Shown: positions 37,001 to 47,862, counted from the first letter of the stretch. The stretch is DNA of 64,000 nt from Polycladomyces zharkentensis (GCF_016938855.1 NZ_JAFHAP010000008.1:280-64279), one strand, 5' to 3'. Notes: generated from the sequence alone by a model not told the origin. Translations and numbers: made by a program.

Positions 37001-37786
37001 ATGATCCAAACGTTGAAGCAATGGTTGACCGGTTATACCGAAGATACGAAACCGAAGGATGAAGATCGGCTGCATGCGCTGAAAAAGGGTCCCATTCCCC
37101 GGCATGTGGCCGTGATCATGGACGGAAACGGCCGCTGGGCCAAAAAGAGGGGGCTTCCCCGAATCGCCGGTCACCGCGAAGGGATGAAAACCGTACGTGA
37201 AATTGTCCGTGCGGCGGACGATTTGGGTATCCAGTCTCTGACGCTTTACTCCTTTTCAACGGAGAACTGGAAACGACCCAAAGATGAAGTGGAGTACCTG
37301 ATGAAACTGCCCGAAGAATTTCTGAAAACGGATTTGGATGACCTGAAAAGGCGAAACGTCCGTGTGAAAATGCTGGGCCGGGAGGAGGACTTGCCGCCGC
37401 ATACGCAGCGGGCCATGCGTACGTTTCAGGAGGAAACGAAAGAGAACACGGGTCTTACCCTGAATCTGGCGCTCAACTACGGTTCGCGGGCGGAAATCGT
37501 GTTGGCACTGAAACGGATTATAGAAGACGTGGAAACGGGAAAGATGGATAAAGACGAAGTCGACGAACAAACGGTGGATCGATATTTGTACACGGCCGGG
37601 CAACCGGACCCCGATTTGATCATCCGTACAAGCGGGGAGATTCGGATCAGCAACTTCATGCTGTGGCAGCTCGCTTATAGTGAATTGTGGTTCACCGAAG
37701 TGGCGTGGCCTGACTTCAATCGCGAACTGTTTTTTCAAGCGATCATGGATTATCAACAGCGCTCGCGTCGTTACGGGGCGGTATGA
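37001..37786 (+). CDS. uppS: undecaprenyl diphosphate synthase (cis-prenyltransferase)
   Basis: Makes the C55 lipid carrier for wall synthesis. The 261-residue product shows PRHVAVIMDGNGRWAKKRG with the catalytic Asp, HREGMKTVREIV, LTLYSFSTENWKRP, and the C-terminal DLIIRTSGEIRISNFMLWQLAYSE (quoted by its ends). I prefer ATG 37001, seven bases after GGAGG, to ATG 36995 or the earlier frame start at 36950. Confidence 0.97.
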   Translation: MIQTLKQWLTGYTEDTKPKDEDRLHALKKGPIPRHVAVIMDGNGRWAKKRGLPRIAGHREGMKTVREIVRAADDLGIQSLTLYSFSTENWKRPKDEVEYLMKLPEEFLKTDLDDLKRRNVRVKMLGREEDLPPHTQRAMRTFQEETKENTGLTLNLALNYGSRAEIVLALKRIIEDVETGKMDKDEVDEQTVDRYLYTAGQPDPDLIIRTSGEIRISNFMLWQLAYSELWFTEVAWPDFNRELFFQAIMDYQQRSRRYGAV

Positions 37787-37807
37787 TGAAGACAGGAGAG
37801 TTCAAGG

Positions 37808-38608
37808 ATGAAGCAACGTGTGATCACGGGGGTGTTGGGCGCCGCGGGATTTCTCTTTCTTCTGTGGATGGGCGGTTGGTGGTACACCGGACTGGTCGGT
37901 CTGCTGGCCACGGTGGGATATGCGGAATACTGCCGGATGAACCGTGTGAAGTGGAACAGCCTGCAAGCAGCCGTGGGTTTCTTGTTGGTCTGGCTCCTGT
38001 TTTTGTCCGGACTGGTCTCGGTTGTCCCCCTTCCGTTCACGGGCGTTTTCCATTCACCCGAAAACATACTGATCGGTCTCATTCTCTTTTTTCTGTTGAC
38101 GGTGTGGACCAAAAACCGCGTCAATATTCATGAGACTGCCTATCTGCTGGTCGGTGCGCTATACATAGGTTATGGTTTTTCGTTTATGATGCAGTTGATC
38201 TGGCGACATGATGGGTGGGCATGGACGCTGTTGATTCTGTTGATTACATGGACCAATGACTCGGGTGCCTATTTTGTCGGGAAACGGTTTGGCCGGCGCA
38301 GCTTGTGGCCGGCCATCAGTCCCAACAAGACCGTAGAAGGCTCCATCGGCGGCATCATGTTCTCCGTTTTGATGGGCGTGGTCGCCGGATGGATTTTGCC
38401 CATCGAGACCGAACCATTGGCCCTGTTGGGCATCAGCCTGCTCGTTGCGGTGACGGGCCAGTTGGGTGATTTGGTCGAATCGGCGTGGAAACGGACCACA
38501 GGGGTAAAGGACTCCGGCATGTTGCTGCCGGGACACGGCGGCGTATTGGACCGATTCGACAGCTTGCTGTTCAGTTTGATTGTGCTTAAAGTCTGTCAAC
38601 TGATTTAA
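37808..38608 (+). CDS. cdsA: phosphatidate cytidylyltransferase
   Basis: Makes CDP-diacylglycerol, the precursor of bacterial phospholipids. The 266-residue integral membrane protein has about seven or eight hydrophobic segments. The C-terminal CTP-transferase signature is GDLVESAWKRTTGVKDSGMLLPGHGGVLDRFDS, quoted by its ends. The cytoplasmic NDSGAYFVGKRFGRR is also conserved. It sits 12 bases before dxr. Confidence 0.96.
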   Translation: MKQRVITGVLGAAGFLFLLWMGGWWYTGLVGLLATVGYAEYCRMNRVKWNSLQAAVGFLLVWLLFLSGLVSVVPLPFTGVFHSPENILIGLILFFLLTVWTKNRVNIHETAYLLVGALYIGYGFSFMMQLIWRHDGWAWTLLILLITWTNDSGAYFVGKRFGRRSLWPAISPNKTVEGSIGGIMFSVLMGVVAGWILPIETEPLALLGISLLVAVTGQLGDLVESAWKRTTGVKDSGMLLPGHGGVLDRFDSLLFSLIVLKVCQLI

Positions 38609-38620
38609 GGAGGAAGTTTC

Positions 38621-39772
38621 ATGAGACATCTGGCCATTCTCGGTTCCACCGGTTCCATCGGCACCAATACGCTGGCCGTGGCGGCGGAGCATCCCGAGCA
38701 GTTTGAAGTGGTGGCGCTGGCAGCCGGAACCAATGTCGAAGAGATGGTGCGACAAGCAAACCGTTTTCGCCCCCGCCTGGTGTCCATGGCGACGAAGGAG
38801 GCGGCGGAAGCGGTACGGAGCCGGGTGGACGCCGGGATAAAAGTGATGTGGGGCGATGAAGGAGTGATGGCGGTCGCCACACATCCGGAAGCCGATTATG
38901 TCGTGTCCGCCATGGTCGGCAGTCGGGGGCTGCGACCGACGTTGGCGGCGATCGAGGCGGGCAAGGACATCGGACTGGCCAACAAGGAGACGCTGGTCAC
39001 GGCGGGACATATCGTCAAAAAGGCGGCGGAACGCGCAGGTGTCACCATCTATCCGATCGACAGCGAACACTCGGCTATATTCCAATGTTTGAACGGGGAA
39101 CGCCACACGGATGTGCATCGGATCATTTTGACGGCCTCCGGCGGGGCATTCCGGGATTGGACGCGTGAGCAATTGGCCGAGGCGACTCCGGAGGCGGCAC
39201 TGAAACACCCCAATTGGTCGATGGGAGCCAAGGTCACCATCGATTCCGCCACCATGATGAACAAAGGGTTGGAAGTGATCGAAGCGCACTGGCTGTTCGA
39301 TCTTCCGTACGACCGGATCGACGTGGTCATCCATCCGGAAAGTATCATCCACTCGATGGTGGAGTTTGTTGACGGTGCCGTGATGGCGCAATTGGGAACT
39401 CCGGACATGCGCGTACCCATACAATACGCGCTTACGTATCCGAAACGTCTTTCGCTCAGCACAAAACGACTGGATTGGGTCGAATTGGGCAGCCTTCATT
39501 TCCGACGGGCGGATTTTGACCGGTTTCCCTGTTTGAGAATGGCGTATGAGGCGGGACGAATCGGCGGCACGATGCCCACCGTTCTCAATGCCGCCAACGA
39601 AGTGGCTGTCGAACGCTTTTTGGCGCGGGAGATCTCCTTCCTGGAAATGGAGCAAGTCATCGAGCGGGTGATGGAATGGCACCAACCCATCACCGAACCT
39701 TCGTTGGAAGCGATCGATGAGGCGGACCGATGGGCGAGAAGCGTCGCCTACGATGACCGGGTACGCGTGTGA
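38621..39772 (+). CDS. dxr: 1-deoxy-D-xylulose-5-phosphate reductoisomerase
   Basis: The second step of the MEP isoprenoid pathway, supplying UppS. The 383-residue protein has the NADPH-binding [26 protein letters not shown], the metal/substrate segment [20 protein letters not shown] and [26 protein letters not shown] precedes ATG 38621. Confidence 0.98.
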   Translation: MRHLAILGSTGSIGTNTLAVAAEHPEQFEVVALAAGTNVEEMVRQANRFRPRLVSMATKEAAEAVRSRVDAGIKVMWGDEGVMAVATHPEADYVVSAMVGSRGLRPTLAAIEAGKDIGLANKETLVTAGHIVKKAAERAGVTIYPIDSEHSAIFQCLNGERHTDVHRIILTASGGAFRDWTREQLAEATPEAALKHPNWSMGAKVTIDSATMMNKGLEVIEAHWLFDLPYDRIDVVIHPESIIHSMVEFVDGAVMAQLGTPDMRVPIQYALTYPKRLSLSTKRLDWVELGSLHFRRADFDRFPCLRMAYEAGRIGGTMPTVLNAANEVAVERFLAREISFLEMEQVIERVMEWHQPITEPSLEAIDEADRWARSVAYDDRVRV

Positions 39773-39830
39773 AAGCAAGGGATGTCCGGCAGACACGCCC
39801 TTGCCATTGAAAAACAAGGCGGTGATCGGG

Positions 39831-41090
39831 ATGCAAACCATCTTGTCATTTGTCATCGTGTTGAGCATTTTGGTGTTCATTCATGAATTGGGACATTTCC
39901 TCTTCGCCAAACGGGCGGGAATCTTGGTAAGGGAGTTTGCCATCGGGTTCGGTCCCAAGATTTTCTCCCGTTGGAAAGGGGAAACCCTGTATTCGATCCG
40001 CGCTTTACCGTTGGGCGGCTTTGTACGGATGGCGGGGGAAGACCCGGAAATCGTCGAGTTGCAGACGGGCTCCGAAGTGGCGGTGGAATTGGATGATCAG
40101 GAACGTGTGACGGGACTCTTCTTCCCCACACATCCAAAGTACCAGTCCCTGCCCGTCAAAGGGAAAGTAACGGCAATGGATTTGGAGAAGGACCTGTTCG
40201 TCCGGCTGGAGACGGAAGACGGGCGTTCCCTGCTTTACGACGTTCATCCGCAAGCCTTTCTGTACCGCGATCAAAAGGAGAAAACACAGATTGCCCCTTT
40301 GGACCGGCAATTCAGTTCCAAAACACTGGGGCAGCGTGCGTTGACGATTTTGGCGGGACCTGTTTTCAACATCGTGTTGGCCGCTGTGTTGTTCATGGTT
40401 CTGGTCAAACTGACGGGTGTTGAATCCAAGGTGATTCACGATGTGGTACCCGGTTCACCCGCGGCCGAGGCCGGGTTAAAATCGGGAGATGTGATTCGCG
40501 CCGTGAACGGTCAATCGATCCGTGACGGTGACGATTTGCGGGAGAAGGTGCAGCAATCACAGGGACAACCGATGTTGGTCACGGTACAGCGTGGGGATCA
40601 GGTTTTTCAAACCAAGGTGAAACCGATCTGGAATCCGCAAATCAAGCAGTATCTCATGAATGTGCGCCTGGAACAGCAACCGGCCACCGCCACAGAAGTG
40701 GTGGTGAAGGGGGCGAAGGAGACCGTCATGTGGACGGACCGGATCTTTGAGGGGTTCGGCCAGTTGATCACAGGCAAAATTGGCATCCAGGCCCTGGGAG
40801 GACCGGTGCAGATTGCCTCCATCACCGGACAGGCTGCCGAAGCGGGTCTTCTCGCTTTGATCAGGTGGACGGCATTGCTCAGCCTGTATCTCGGCGTGTT
40901 TAATCTGTTGCCCATTCCGGCCTTGGACGGAAGCCGACTGGTGTTTATCGGATTGGAGGCCTTGCGTGGCAAACCGGTGGACCCGAACAAGGAGAGCATG
41001 GTTCACTTTGTCGGATTCGCTTTGCTGATGGTGCTGATGTTGGCAGTGACATACAACGACATCATGAAGGTGTTTTTCAGTCAACGTTGA
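39831..41090 (+). CDS. rseP: site-2 intramembrane metalloprotease RseP/RasP
   Basis: Regulated intramembrane proteolysis of anti-sigma factors and of leftover signal peptides. The 419-residue protein starts at ATG 39831 after AAGGCGGTGAT; the earlier frame overlaps dxr. Zinc motif HELGH is at residues 18-22, with the third ligand in NLLPIPALDGSRLV. A PDZ domain (VVPGSPAAEAGLKSGDVIRAVNG) is in the middle. About four membrane helices are seen. Confidence 0.96.
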   Translation: MQTILSFVIVLSILVFIHELGHFLFAKRAGILVREFAIGFGPKIFSRWKGETLYSIRALPLGGFVRMAGEDPEIVELQTGSEVAVELDDQERVTGLFFPTHPKYQSLPVKGKVTAMDLEKDLFVRLETEDGRSLLYDVHPQAFLYRDQKEKTQIAPLDRQFSSKTLGQRALTILAGPVFNIVLAAVLFMVLVKLTGVESKVIHDVVPGSPAAEAGLKSGDVIRAVNGQSIRDGDDLREKVQQSQGQPMLVTVQRGDQVFQTKVKPIWNPQIKQYLMNVRLEQQPATATEVVVKGAKETVMWTDRIFEGFGQLITGKIGIQALGGPVQIASITGQAAEAGLLALIRWTALLSLYLGVFNLLPIPALDGSRLVFIGLEALRGKPVDPNKESMVHFVGFALLMVLMLAVTYNDIMKVFFSQR

Positions 41091-41112
41091 AGGGTGAAAT
41101 GAGGAGAGATCG

Positions 41113-42834
41113 ATGAGGCAAAAAACAGCTTTGATACCTACCTTGCGTGAAGTTTCCGAAGCGGAGATGGTCAGCCATCGCCTGATGCTCCGGGCTGGCT
41201 TGATCCGCCAACTGGCGGCGGGGGTTTACACCTACATGCCGCTGGCATATCGCGTGCTGCGGAAAGTGGAACAAATCGTGCGCGAAGAGATGGATCGGAC
41301 GGGAGCGCAGGAGTTGTTGCTCCCGGCGATGCATCCGGCCGAACTTTGGCAGGAAACCGGTCGGTACGAAACCTACGGACCGGAACTGGTCAAGCTGAAA
41401 GACCGTCACGATCGGGAGTTCGTATTGGGACCGACTCATGAAGAAGTGATCACCGATCTGGTGCGTCACTTCATCAACTCGTATAAACGCCTGCCGATGA
41501 CACTGTATCAGATCCAGACTAAATTTCGTGACGAGCGACGTCCGCGGTCCGGTCTGTTGCGCGGTCGGGAATTTATCATGAAAGATGCCTACTCTTTCCA
41601 CACGGACCGGGAAAGCTTGGATGAGACCTACCAAGCGATGTACGACGCCTATGTCAACGTGTTCACCCGTTGCGGATTGGATTTCCGCGCGGTTGAAGCG
41701 GATGCCGGCGCCATCGGAGGAAAGGGAACGCACGAGTTCATGGTGCTGGCCGAATCCGGTGAGGATACGATTGCGCTTTGCAATGACTGCGACTATGCGG
41801 CCAACATCGAAATGGCCGAGGTGGTGTTCAACGAACCGGCGGAAGTGACGCGCGGGGAGCGGCAGCCGGAGAAAGTGGCCACTCCGGGGGCGTCCACCAT
41901 TGAAGAAGTGACGAAGGTGTTGGGCGTTGAACCCAATCAGGTGATCAAAAGCATCTTGTTCGTCGCCGACAAGGAGCCGGTGCTGGTATTGGTTCGCGGC
42001 GACCATGAAGTGAACGAAGTCAAGGTGAAAAACGCGCTGAATGCCTCGATCTGCGAGTTGGCCGACGAGGCGACCATCCGTCGCGTAACGGGGGCGCCGG
42101 TCGGTTTTGCCGGGCCGGTCGGCTTGAAGGAAAAAGTGAAAATCCTGGCCGACCGGGCTGTCAAAGTGTTGCCGGAAGCAGTGGTTGGTGCCAACGAAGC
42201 CGACGCGCACTTGATTCATGTGGTGCCGGAGCGGGATTTCCAGGCGGATCTGTATGCCGACTTGCGCAACATCCAGGAGGGCGATGTCTGCCCGCGTTGC
42301 GGCGGTTCCATCCGGTTCACCCGCGGCATTGAAGTGGGGCATGTGTTTAAGCTGGGCACCCGCTACAGCGAAGTGATGCGCGGGACGTTCCTGGACAAAG
42401 AAGGTCGGGAGCAACCGTATATTATGGGTTGTTACGGAATCGGCATCTCCCGGACGGTGGCGGCAGTCATCGAGCAACATCACGACGAAAACGGGATCAT
42501 TTGGCCGTCCAGCATCGCCCCGTTCCAAATTCACCTGATCGCCGTCAACATGAAAAACGAGGTTCAGGCTCGTACGGCTGAACAATTGTACGAAGCGCTG
42601 ACCCAGGCCGGATACGAGGTGTTGTTTGACGACCGGGAAGAACGTGCCGGTGTGAAGTTCAAAGACGCCGACCTGATCGGCATTCCGCTTCGGATCACGG
42701 TGGGAGCCAAAGCTTCCGAGGGATTGGTCGAATATAAATTCCGCCGGTCCGGGGAAAGTGGCGAGTTGGCGGTGCAGGAAGTGTTGGAGCAACTGCCGGA
42801 GTTGCTCAAACGCGTGGATCAACCCGCGACGTGA
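41113..42834 (+). CDS. proS: prolyl-tRNA synthetase (bacterial type)
   Basis: The 573-residue class II synthetase shows motif 2 region [19 protein letters not shown] and motif 3 [13 protein letters not shown]. The editing insertion of the YbaK type lies at about residues 230-400, and the anticodon-binding C-terminal domain ends at [16 protein letters not shown] precedes ATG. I saw no T-box leader before it; the gap to rseP is only 22 bases. A strong terminator follows. Confidence 0.98.
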   Translation: MRQKTALIPTLREVSEAEMVSHRLMLRAGLIRQLAAGVYTYMPLAYRVLRKVEQIVREEMDRTGAQELLLPAMHPAELWQETGRYETYGPELVKLKDRHDREFVLGPTHEEVITDLVRHFINSYKRLPMTLYQIQTKFRDERRPRSGLLRGREFIMKDAYSFHTDRESLDETYQAMYDAYVNVFTRCGLDFRAVEADAGAIGGKGTHEFMVLAESGEDTIALCNDCDYAANIEMAEVVFNEPAEVTRGERQPEKVATPGASTIEEVTKVLGVEPNQVIKSILFVADKEPVLVLVRGDHEVNEVKVKNALNASICELADEATIRRVTGAPVGFAGPVGLKEKVKILADRAVKVLPEAVVGANEADAHLIHVVPERDFQADLYADLRNIQEGDVCPRCGGSIRFTRGIEVGHVFKLGTRYSEVMRGTFLDKEGREQPYIMGCYGIGISRTVAAVIEQHHDENGIIWPSSIAPFQIHLIAVNMKNEVQARTAEQLYEALTQAGYEVLFDDREERAGVKFKDADLIGIPLRITVGAKASEGLVEYKFRRSGESGELAVQEVLEQLPELLKRVDQPAT

Positions 42835-42843
42835 GGATCGACA

Positions 42844-42874
42844 AAACCCCCCGCTCATTTGTGCGGGGGGTTTC
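42844..42874 (+). terminator. terminator of proS
   Basis: AACCCCCCGC pairs with GCGGGGGGTT, followed by a short T-rich stretch. Confidence 0.88.
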
Positions 42875-42901
42875 ATTTTGCAAAGCTCTGACGTCGGTGA
42901 C

Positions 42902-42930
42902 CGTGATGGATTTGATCATTTCCGATCACG
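42902..42930. other. imperfect hairpin upstream of polC
   Basis: CGTGATGGA (42902-42910) pairs with TCCGATCACG (42921-42930) with one bulge. It lies in the 280-nt region between proS and polC. No T-run follows. A leader or transcription-factor site is possible. Confidence 0.35.
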
Positions 42931-43113
42931 ACAGTGCGCAAAGCAGCTTCGCTTAGGGGAAGTTTCTCGCGATTTCATTCCTGTGCTCTTCCGGGTCTTC
43001 GCTCACCATGGAAAGTATTTGCTATCTTACGGATTTACCAAAGATGCCTAGTCGCCTTTCTCTCTTTCTGATACACTCTTAAGAGACGAAATGGTAGGGA
43101 GGTGAACCGGGCG

Positions 43114-46100
43114 ATGTCTTCTGCGGCTCTCAAACTGGAGAAGTTGTTGGCGCATACCGATCTGTCGCCGGATTGGTGGAGTGAGCATTTTTCGGGTGCG
43201 TACATAGAAAAGGTTCGGGTCAGTCGCAAGAGACAGTCATGGACGATCTTTCTTCGCTTGCCCCGGTTGGTACCGCCGCATATCGTACAAGAGGCGCAAG
43301 AGCGGATTTCCCGGGCGTTTCAGGCGGTTGCCCGCGTTTCGCTCAAAGTTCGGTTTGATCATGTGGAAATGAGCCAGCTGTTGGAGATTTACTGGCAGGT
43401 GATCCGACATCACGTGGCTGAGAACGTGTCCGCCGCCGCTGCCGGTTGGTTGGGCAAAGCCAAATGGAACTGGGAACGGGATCGGCTCACCATCGTATTT
43501 CCCAATCCGATGATGTTGGATATGGCGCGGCAAAAACGGGTGGACGATGCCATCGCCTCCTATTTGCAGGAGCTTTCCGGCGGACGCATTTCGGTGATCC
43601 TCTCGAGTGAAGAGGCGGAAACGGCGGAGGAACGGTTCCGCGAACAACAGGAAGAAGCGTTGCGTGCATTGGTGGACGAAGCATTGGTCCGGCGCGAGGA
43701 AGCCAAATCTCAGTCGGTGGAACCACCTGCCCATGAGCCGGAGGAGCTGGCCATCGGGTACGACTTTCAGGATGAACTGATCCCGATCAAACGGATTCAG
43801 GAAGAAGAGCGTCGCGTCGCCATCAAGGGGGAAGTTTTCAACTCCGAAGTGCGCGAGCTGCGGAGCGGACGGACACTGTTGACGTTTAATCTCACTGATT
43901 TTACGGATTCGATTCAAGTCAAGGTGTTTGCCCGCGACAAGGAAGATGCGGCCATGCTCTCCCGCGTCAAAGACGGGATGTGGGTGAAGGCGCGCGGCTC
44001 CGTCCAGTTTGATACTTTTGCCCGTGAGCTGGTGCTGATTGCAAACGACTTGCGTGAGACGGAACCGGTGCGAAGAGTGGACACAGCCGAAGAAAAGCGG
44101 GTCGAGTTGCATTTGCACACGTCGATGAGTGCGATGGACGGTGTATACGATGCCGGTGACATGATCAAACGGGCGGCCGAGTGGGGCCACCCGGCGGTGG
44201 CGGTGACTGACCACGGTGTCGTGCAGGCGTTTCCCGAAGCCTACAGTGCGGGGAAAAAGCACGGTATCAAGGTGATTCTGGGTGTCGAGGCGTATGTGGT
44301 GGACGATGGGGTGCCGATTGTGATGAACGCCGCCCACCGTGAGCTGAAAGAGGATACGTATGTGGTGTTCGACGTGGAGACGACGGGCTTGTCCTCGATG
44401 CATGACACCATTATCGAGCTGGCCGCGGTCAAGGTGAAAAACGGCGAGATCATCGACCGTTTCGAGTCGTTTGCCAACCCGCACCGTCCGCTGACGGCAC
44501 AGATTACGGAACTGACCGGGATTACAGACGACATGCTGGAAGGGGCACCGGAAGTGGAAGACGTGCTGTCCCGCTTTCTGGAGTTTGTCGGTGACAGCGT
44601 CTTGGTGGCTCACAACGCCCGTTTCGACATGGGCTTCTTGCAGATGGGAGTGAAGCGGATGGGGCGGCAGCCGGTGACCAACCCCGTCATCGACACGTTG
44701 GAATTGGCCCGCTTCCTCTATCCGGGGATGAAAAACTATCGACTGAACACCCTCTGCAAACAGTTTGACATTCATCTGGAACAGCATCACCGGGCCATCT
44801 ACGACGCGGAAGCGACCGGGTACCTCACCTGGAAGATGATCGTCGACTGCTTTGAGCGGGATATCCGGTATCTCGATCAGCTGAACGATTTCACCGGTGA
44901 CCGGGATATCAGCCGTTTGCGGCCGTTTCACGCGATCATCCTCGTCCAAAATGAAACCGGCCTGAAAAACCTGTACAAACTGATTTCGCTCTCCCATTTG
45001 AAATACTTCGGCAACAAAACACCGCGCATTCCGCGCAGTGAACTGGTCAAACACCGGGAAGGGCTGATCATCGGTTCCGGTTGTGAGAAAGGAGAGCTGT
45101 ACGAGGCGGCTTTGCAAAAGTCACCGCAAGAAGTGGAAGAAATCGCGCAGTTCTACGATTATCTGGAGATCCAGCCGGTGGAAGTGAACCGCCACCTGAT
45201 CGAAAAAGGAATCGTTGAAAGCGAGGAGCGGCTGCGCGAGGCCAACCGCTTGTTGGTGGAGATCGGGGAGAAATTGGGCAAACCGGTGGTGGCCACGTCC
45301 AATGCCCACTACCTTGACGAGTGGGATGCGATCTACCGCGAGATTTTGGTGGCCAACGACAACCGTTTCCGTCAAACTGATCCGTTGCCCAAAGCTTATT
45401 TCCGCACTACCGACGAAATGTTGGAGGAGTTTTCGTACCTCGGCGAGGAAAAGGCATTCGAGGTGGTGGTGGCCAATCCGCGCAAGATTGCCGACATGGT
45501 GGAAGAGCTGAAACCTTTCCCGGATGACTTGCATACGCCGATCATCGAAGGGGCGGACGAGGAGCTGCGGCGCATTTGTTACGAGACGGCAAAAAACATA
45601 TACGGAGATCCGCTCCCGGACATCGTGCGCGAGCGTTTGGAAAAGGAACTGGGCAGCATTATCAAACACGGGTTTGCGGTTATTTATCTCATCGCTCATA
45701 AATTGGTGACCAAATCGCTGTCCGACGGATATCTGGTTGGATCACGGGGGTCGGTGGGCTCGTCTTTCGTGGCGACGATGAGTTCGATTACCGAGGTGAA
45801 CCCCTTGCCGCCGCATTACATCTGTCCCAACTGCAAATACAATGAGTTCATCACTGACGGCTCGGTGGCGTCCGGTTTCGACCTGCCGCGCAAGGATTGT
45901 CCGGAGTGCGGGACGCAGCTGAAAAAAGACGGACACGATATTCCGTTTGAAACGTTCCTCGGATTTGAGGGAGACAAGGTGCCGGATATCGATTTGAACT
46001 TCTCCGGGGAATACCAGCCCCGTGCCCACAAGTACACCGAGGAGTTGTTCGGCAAGGATTACGTGTACCGTGCCGGAACGATTTCGACGGTGGCTGAAAA

Positions 46101-47406
46101 GACGGCGTATGGATTCGTGAAAAAATACCAGGAAGAACGCCAGCTCAACTGGCGCAATGCGGAAGTGGAGCGCATGGTGCGCGGATGCAGCGGAGTGAAG
46201 CGGACAACCGGGCAGCATCCCGGCGGGCTGATGGTCATCCCCAACAACCGGGAAGTGTACGATTTCACCCCCATCCAGCGTCCGGCGGACGATCCCAAAT
46301 CGGAGACGATCACGACACACTTCGATTACCATGCGATCAGCGGCCGCCTGTTGAAACTGGATATCCTGGGCCACGACGATCCGACTGTGATCCGCATGTT
46401 GCAGGATTTGACCGGGGTGGACCCCAAAACGATCCCGACCGACGATCCCGAGGTGCTGAAGCTGTTCAGCGGAACCGAGTCACTCGGAGTGACCCCGGAG
46501 GACTTGGGCGGCAACACGATGGGTACCCTGGGCATACCCGAATTCGGTACCCGTTTTGTCCGTCAGATGCTGGAGGACACCAAGCCGACCACGTTTGGCG
46601 AGTTGGTCCGCATCTCCGGGTTGTCCCACGGGACCGATGTGTGGCTCAACAACGCTCAGGATCTGATCCGCAGCGGTACGGCGAAGCTGTCCGAGGTGAT
46701 CTCCACCCGGGACGACATCATGGTTTATCTGATCTACAAGGGACTGCCCCCCTCCAAAGCGTTCAAAATCATGGAGAAGGTGCGGAAAGGGAAAGGTCTG
46801 ACCGACGAAGAGGCCGATTTCATGCGGCAGCATAATGTGCCGGAGTGGTACATCGAATCCTGCCGCAAGATCAAGTACATGTTCCCCAAAGCACACGCGG
46901 TGGCTTATGTGATGATGGCCGTGCGGATCGCCTGGTTTAAGGTGTACTATCCGGCGGAGTATTACGCGACCTATTTCTCGGTCCGGGCCGACGATTTCGA
47001 CCTGGAGCTGGTGCTCAAGGGCAAGGATGCGATCCGTCGGCAGATCGAGGAAATCCTGGAAAAGGGCAACGCCGCCACGGCCAAGGAAAAGGGCTTGCTG
47101 ACCGTGTTGGAATCGGCGCAGGAGATGTTGGCCCGCGGCCTCAGGTTCGGCAACATCGATCTGTATCGCTCCGACGCCACCCGTTTCCAGGTGGACGGCG
47201 ACCGCTTGTTGCCGCCGTTCTCCTCCGTCTCCGGCATCGGGGAAAACGCGGCGCGCAATATCGTGCAGGCACGGGAGCAGGGCGAGTTTCTCTCCATTGA
47301 AGACTTGCAGAAACGGAGCCGCATATCCAGCGCGGTGGTGGAAGTGCTCAAAAAACTGGGTTGTCTCGAGGGATTGCCGGAGAGCAACCAGTTGACGCTG
47401 TTTTAA
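43114..47406 (+). CDS. polC: DNA polymerase III alpha subunit, Gram-positive PolC
   Basis: The replicative polymerase. The 1430-residue protein has the PolC order: N-terminal domain, OB fold (EVRELRSGRTLLTFNLTD), PHP domain (VELHLHTSMSAMDG, AVTDHG) interrupted by a DnaQ-type proofreading exonuclease (YVVFDVETTGLSS, AHNARFDMGF), then the polymerase core. The catalytic segment is PDIDLNFSGEYQ, with a zinc finger CPNCKYN...CPECG before it. I chose ATG 43114, eight bases after GGGAGGTGA; the in-frame GTG at 43102 overlaps that ribosome site. Confidence 0.98.
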   Translation: MSSAALKLEKLLAHTDLSPDWWSEHFSGAYIEKVRVSRKRQSWTIFLRLPRLVPPHIVQEAQERISRAFQAVARVSLKVRFDHVEMSQLLEIYWQVIRHHVAENVSAAAAGWLGKAKWNWERDRLTIVFPNPMMLDMARQKRVDDAIASYLQELSGGRISVILSSEEAETAEERFREQQEEALRALVDEALVRREEAKSQSVEPPAHEPEELAIGYDFQDELIPIKRIQEEERRVAIKGEVFNSEVRELRSGRTLLTFNLTDFTDSIQVKVFARDKEDAAMLSRVKDGMWVKARGSVQFDTFARELVLIANDLRETEPVRRVDTAEEKRVELHLHTSMSAMDGVYDAGDMIKRAAEWGHPAVAVTDHGVVQAFPEAYSAGKKHGIKVILGVEAYVVDDGVPIVMNAAHRELKEDTYVVFDVETTGLSSMHDTIIELAAVKVKNGEIIDRFESFANPHRPLTAQITELTGITDDMLEGAPEVEDVLSRFLEFVGDSVLVAHNARFDMGFLQMGVKRMGRQPVTNPVIDTLELARFLYPGMKNYRLNTLCKQFDIHLEQHHRAIYDAEATGYLTWKMIVDCFERDIRYLDQLNDFTGDRDISRLRPFHAIILVQNETGLKNLYKLISLSHLKYFGNKTPRIPRSELVKHREGLIIGSGCEKGELYEAALQKSPQEVEEIAQFYDYLEIQPVEVNRHLIEKGIVESEERLREANRLLVEIGEKLGKPVVATSNAHYLDEWDAIYREILVANDNRFRQTDPLPKAYFRTTDEMLEEFSYLGEEKAFEVVVANPRKIADMVEELKPFPDDLHTPIIEGADEELRRICYETAKNIYGDPLPDIVRERLEKELGSIIKHGFAVIYLIAHKLVTKSLSDGYLVGSRGSVGSSFVATMSSITEVNPLPPHYICPNCKYNEFITDGSVASGFDLPRKDCPECGTQLKKDGHDIPFETFLGFEGDKVPDIDLNFSGEYQPRAHKYTEELFGKDYVYRAGTISTVAEKTAYGFVKKYQEERQLNWRNAEVERMVRGCSGVKRTTGQHPGGLMVIPNNREVYDFTPIQRPADDPKSETITTHFDYHAISGRLLKLDILGHDDPTVIRMLQDLTGVDPKTIPTDDPEVLKLFSGTESLGVTPEDLGGNTMGTLGIPEFGTRFVRQMLEDTKPTTFGELVRISGLSHGTDVWLNNAQDLIRSGTAKLSEVISTRDDIMVYLIYKGLPPSKAFKIMEKVRKGKGLTDEEADFMRQHNVPEWYIESCRKIKYMFPKAHAVAYVMMAVRIAWFKVYYPAEYYATYFSVRADDFDLELVLKGKDAIRRQIEEILEKGNAATAKEKGLLTVLESAQEMLARGLRFGNIDLYRSDATRFQVDGDRLLPPFSSVSGIGENAARNIVQAREQGEFLSIEDLQKRSRISSAVVEVLKKLGCLEGLPESNQLTLF

Positions 47407-47455
47407 TGCGTGATCATGTCTCCGGTGCTCCTTTTCGTCTTACATCCGGGGTGCA

Positions 47456-47670
47456 GGGCGTGTCTGGTGAACCGGGTTCCATCATTCCCGACACGCTTCG
47501 CCTGCCCTCAAAGGACGAGCCAAGGAACGCTGCGAACCGATGCGCGCAGCGCTGGGCAAAGTCCCCGCTTGAGAGGGAATTGTCCAAAATGCAATTTCCG
47601 TGCATTGCCGGCAGGTGCTCGCCTGTGAAGCGCAACGACCCATAACCGGCCGCGCCTTCACCGGACACGC
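47456..47670. mobile_element. MITE-like element C between polC and rimP
   Basis: A 215-bp non-coding block begins GGGCGTGTCTGGTGAA and ends TTCACCGGACACGC, which are inverted copies with one mismatch over 14 bases. The internal segment after the left repeat (TTCCCGACACGCTTCGCCTGC) aligns with the reverse complement of element B. No ribosome-site-bearing ORF is present. It lies in a 456-nt gap; the remainder holds the end of polC at left and the rimP promoter at right. Confidence 0.6.
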
Positions 47671-47713
47671 GTCAAGCATTCCTGCTCCTTTTTGCCACTG
47701 CATACCAGTTTCA

Positions 47714-47810
47714 TTGCATCTGACAAAATGATTGTGATATAATGATTTTGGCTAAACTGTAGTGTAGATAACGTCCGGCCGAAAAGAGTGGGTCACAGCC
47801 CACTCTTTCG
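47714..47810 (+). promoter_or_regulatory. rimP operon promoter and leader hairpin
   Basis: TTGCAT (47714-47719) and TATAAT (47738-47743) are 18 bases apart. About 40 bases downstream, AAAGAGTGGG pairs with CCCACTCTTT (47784-47809), followed by CGCTTTG. This compact hairpin in front of rimP-nusA is like the one seen in other Firmicutes and may act as a leader control element or partial terminator. Confidence 0.65.
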
Positions 47811-47862
47811 CTTTGTCGCACGGGTTCCGGACAAGAAAGGCACACATGAAGGAGGGTGCGGG

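Noticed and set aside
41091-41112. T-box riboswitch before proS
   Set aside because: Only 22 bases separate rseP and proS, too little for a T-box.
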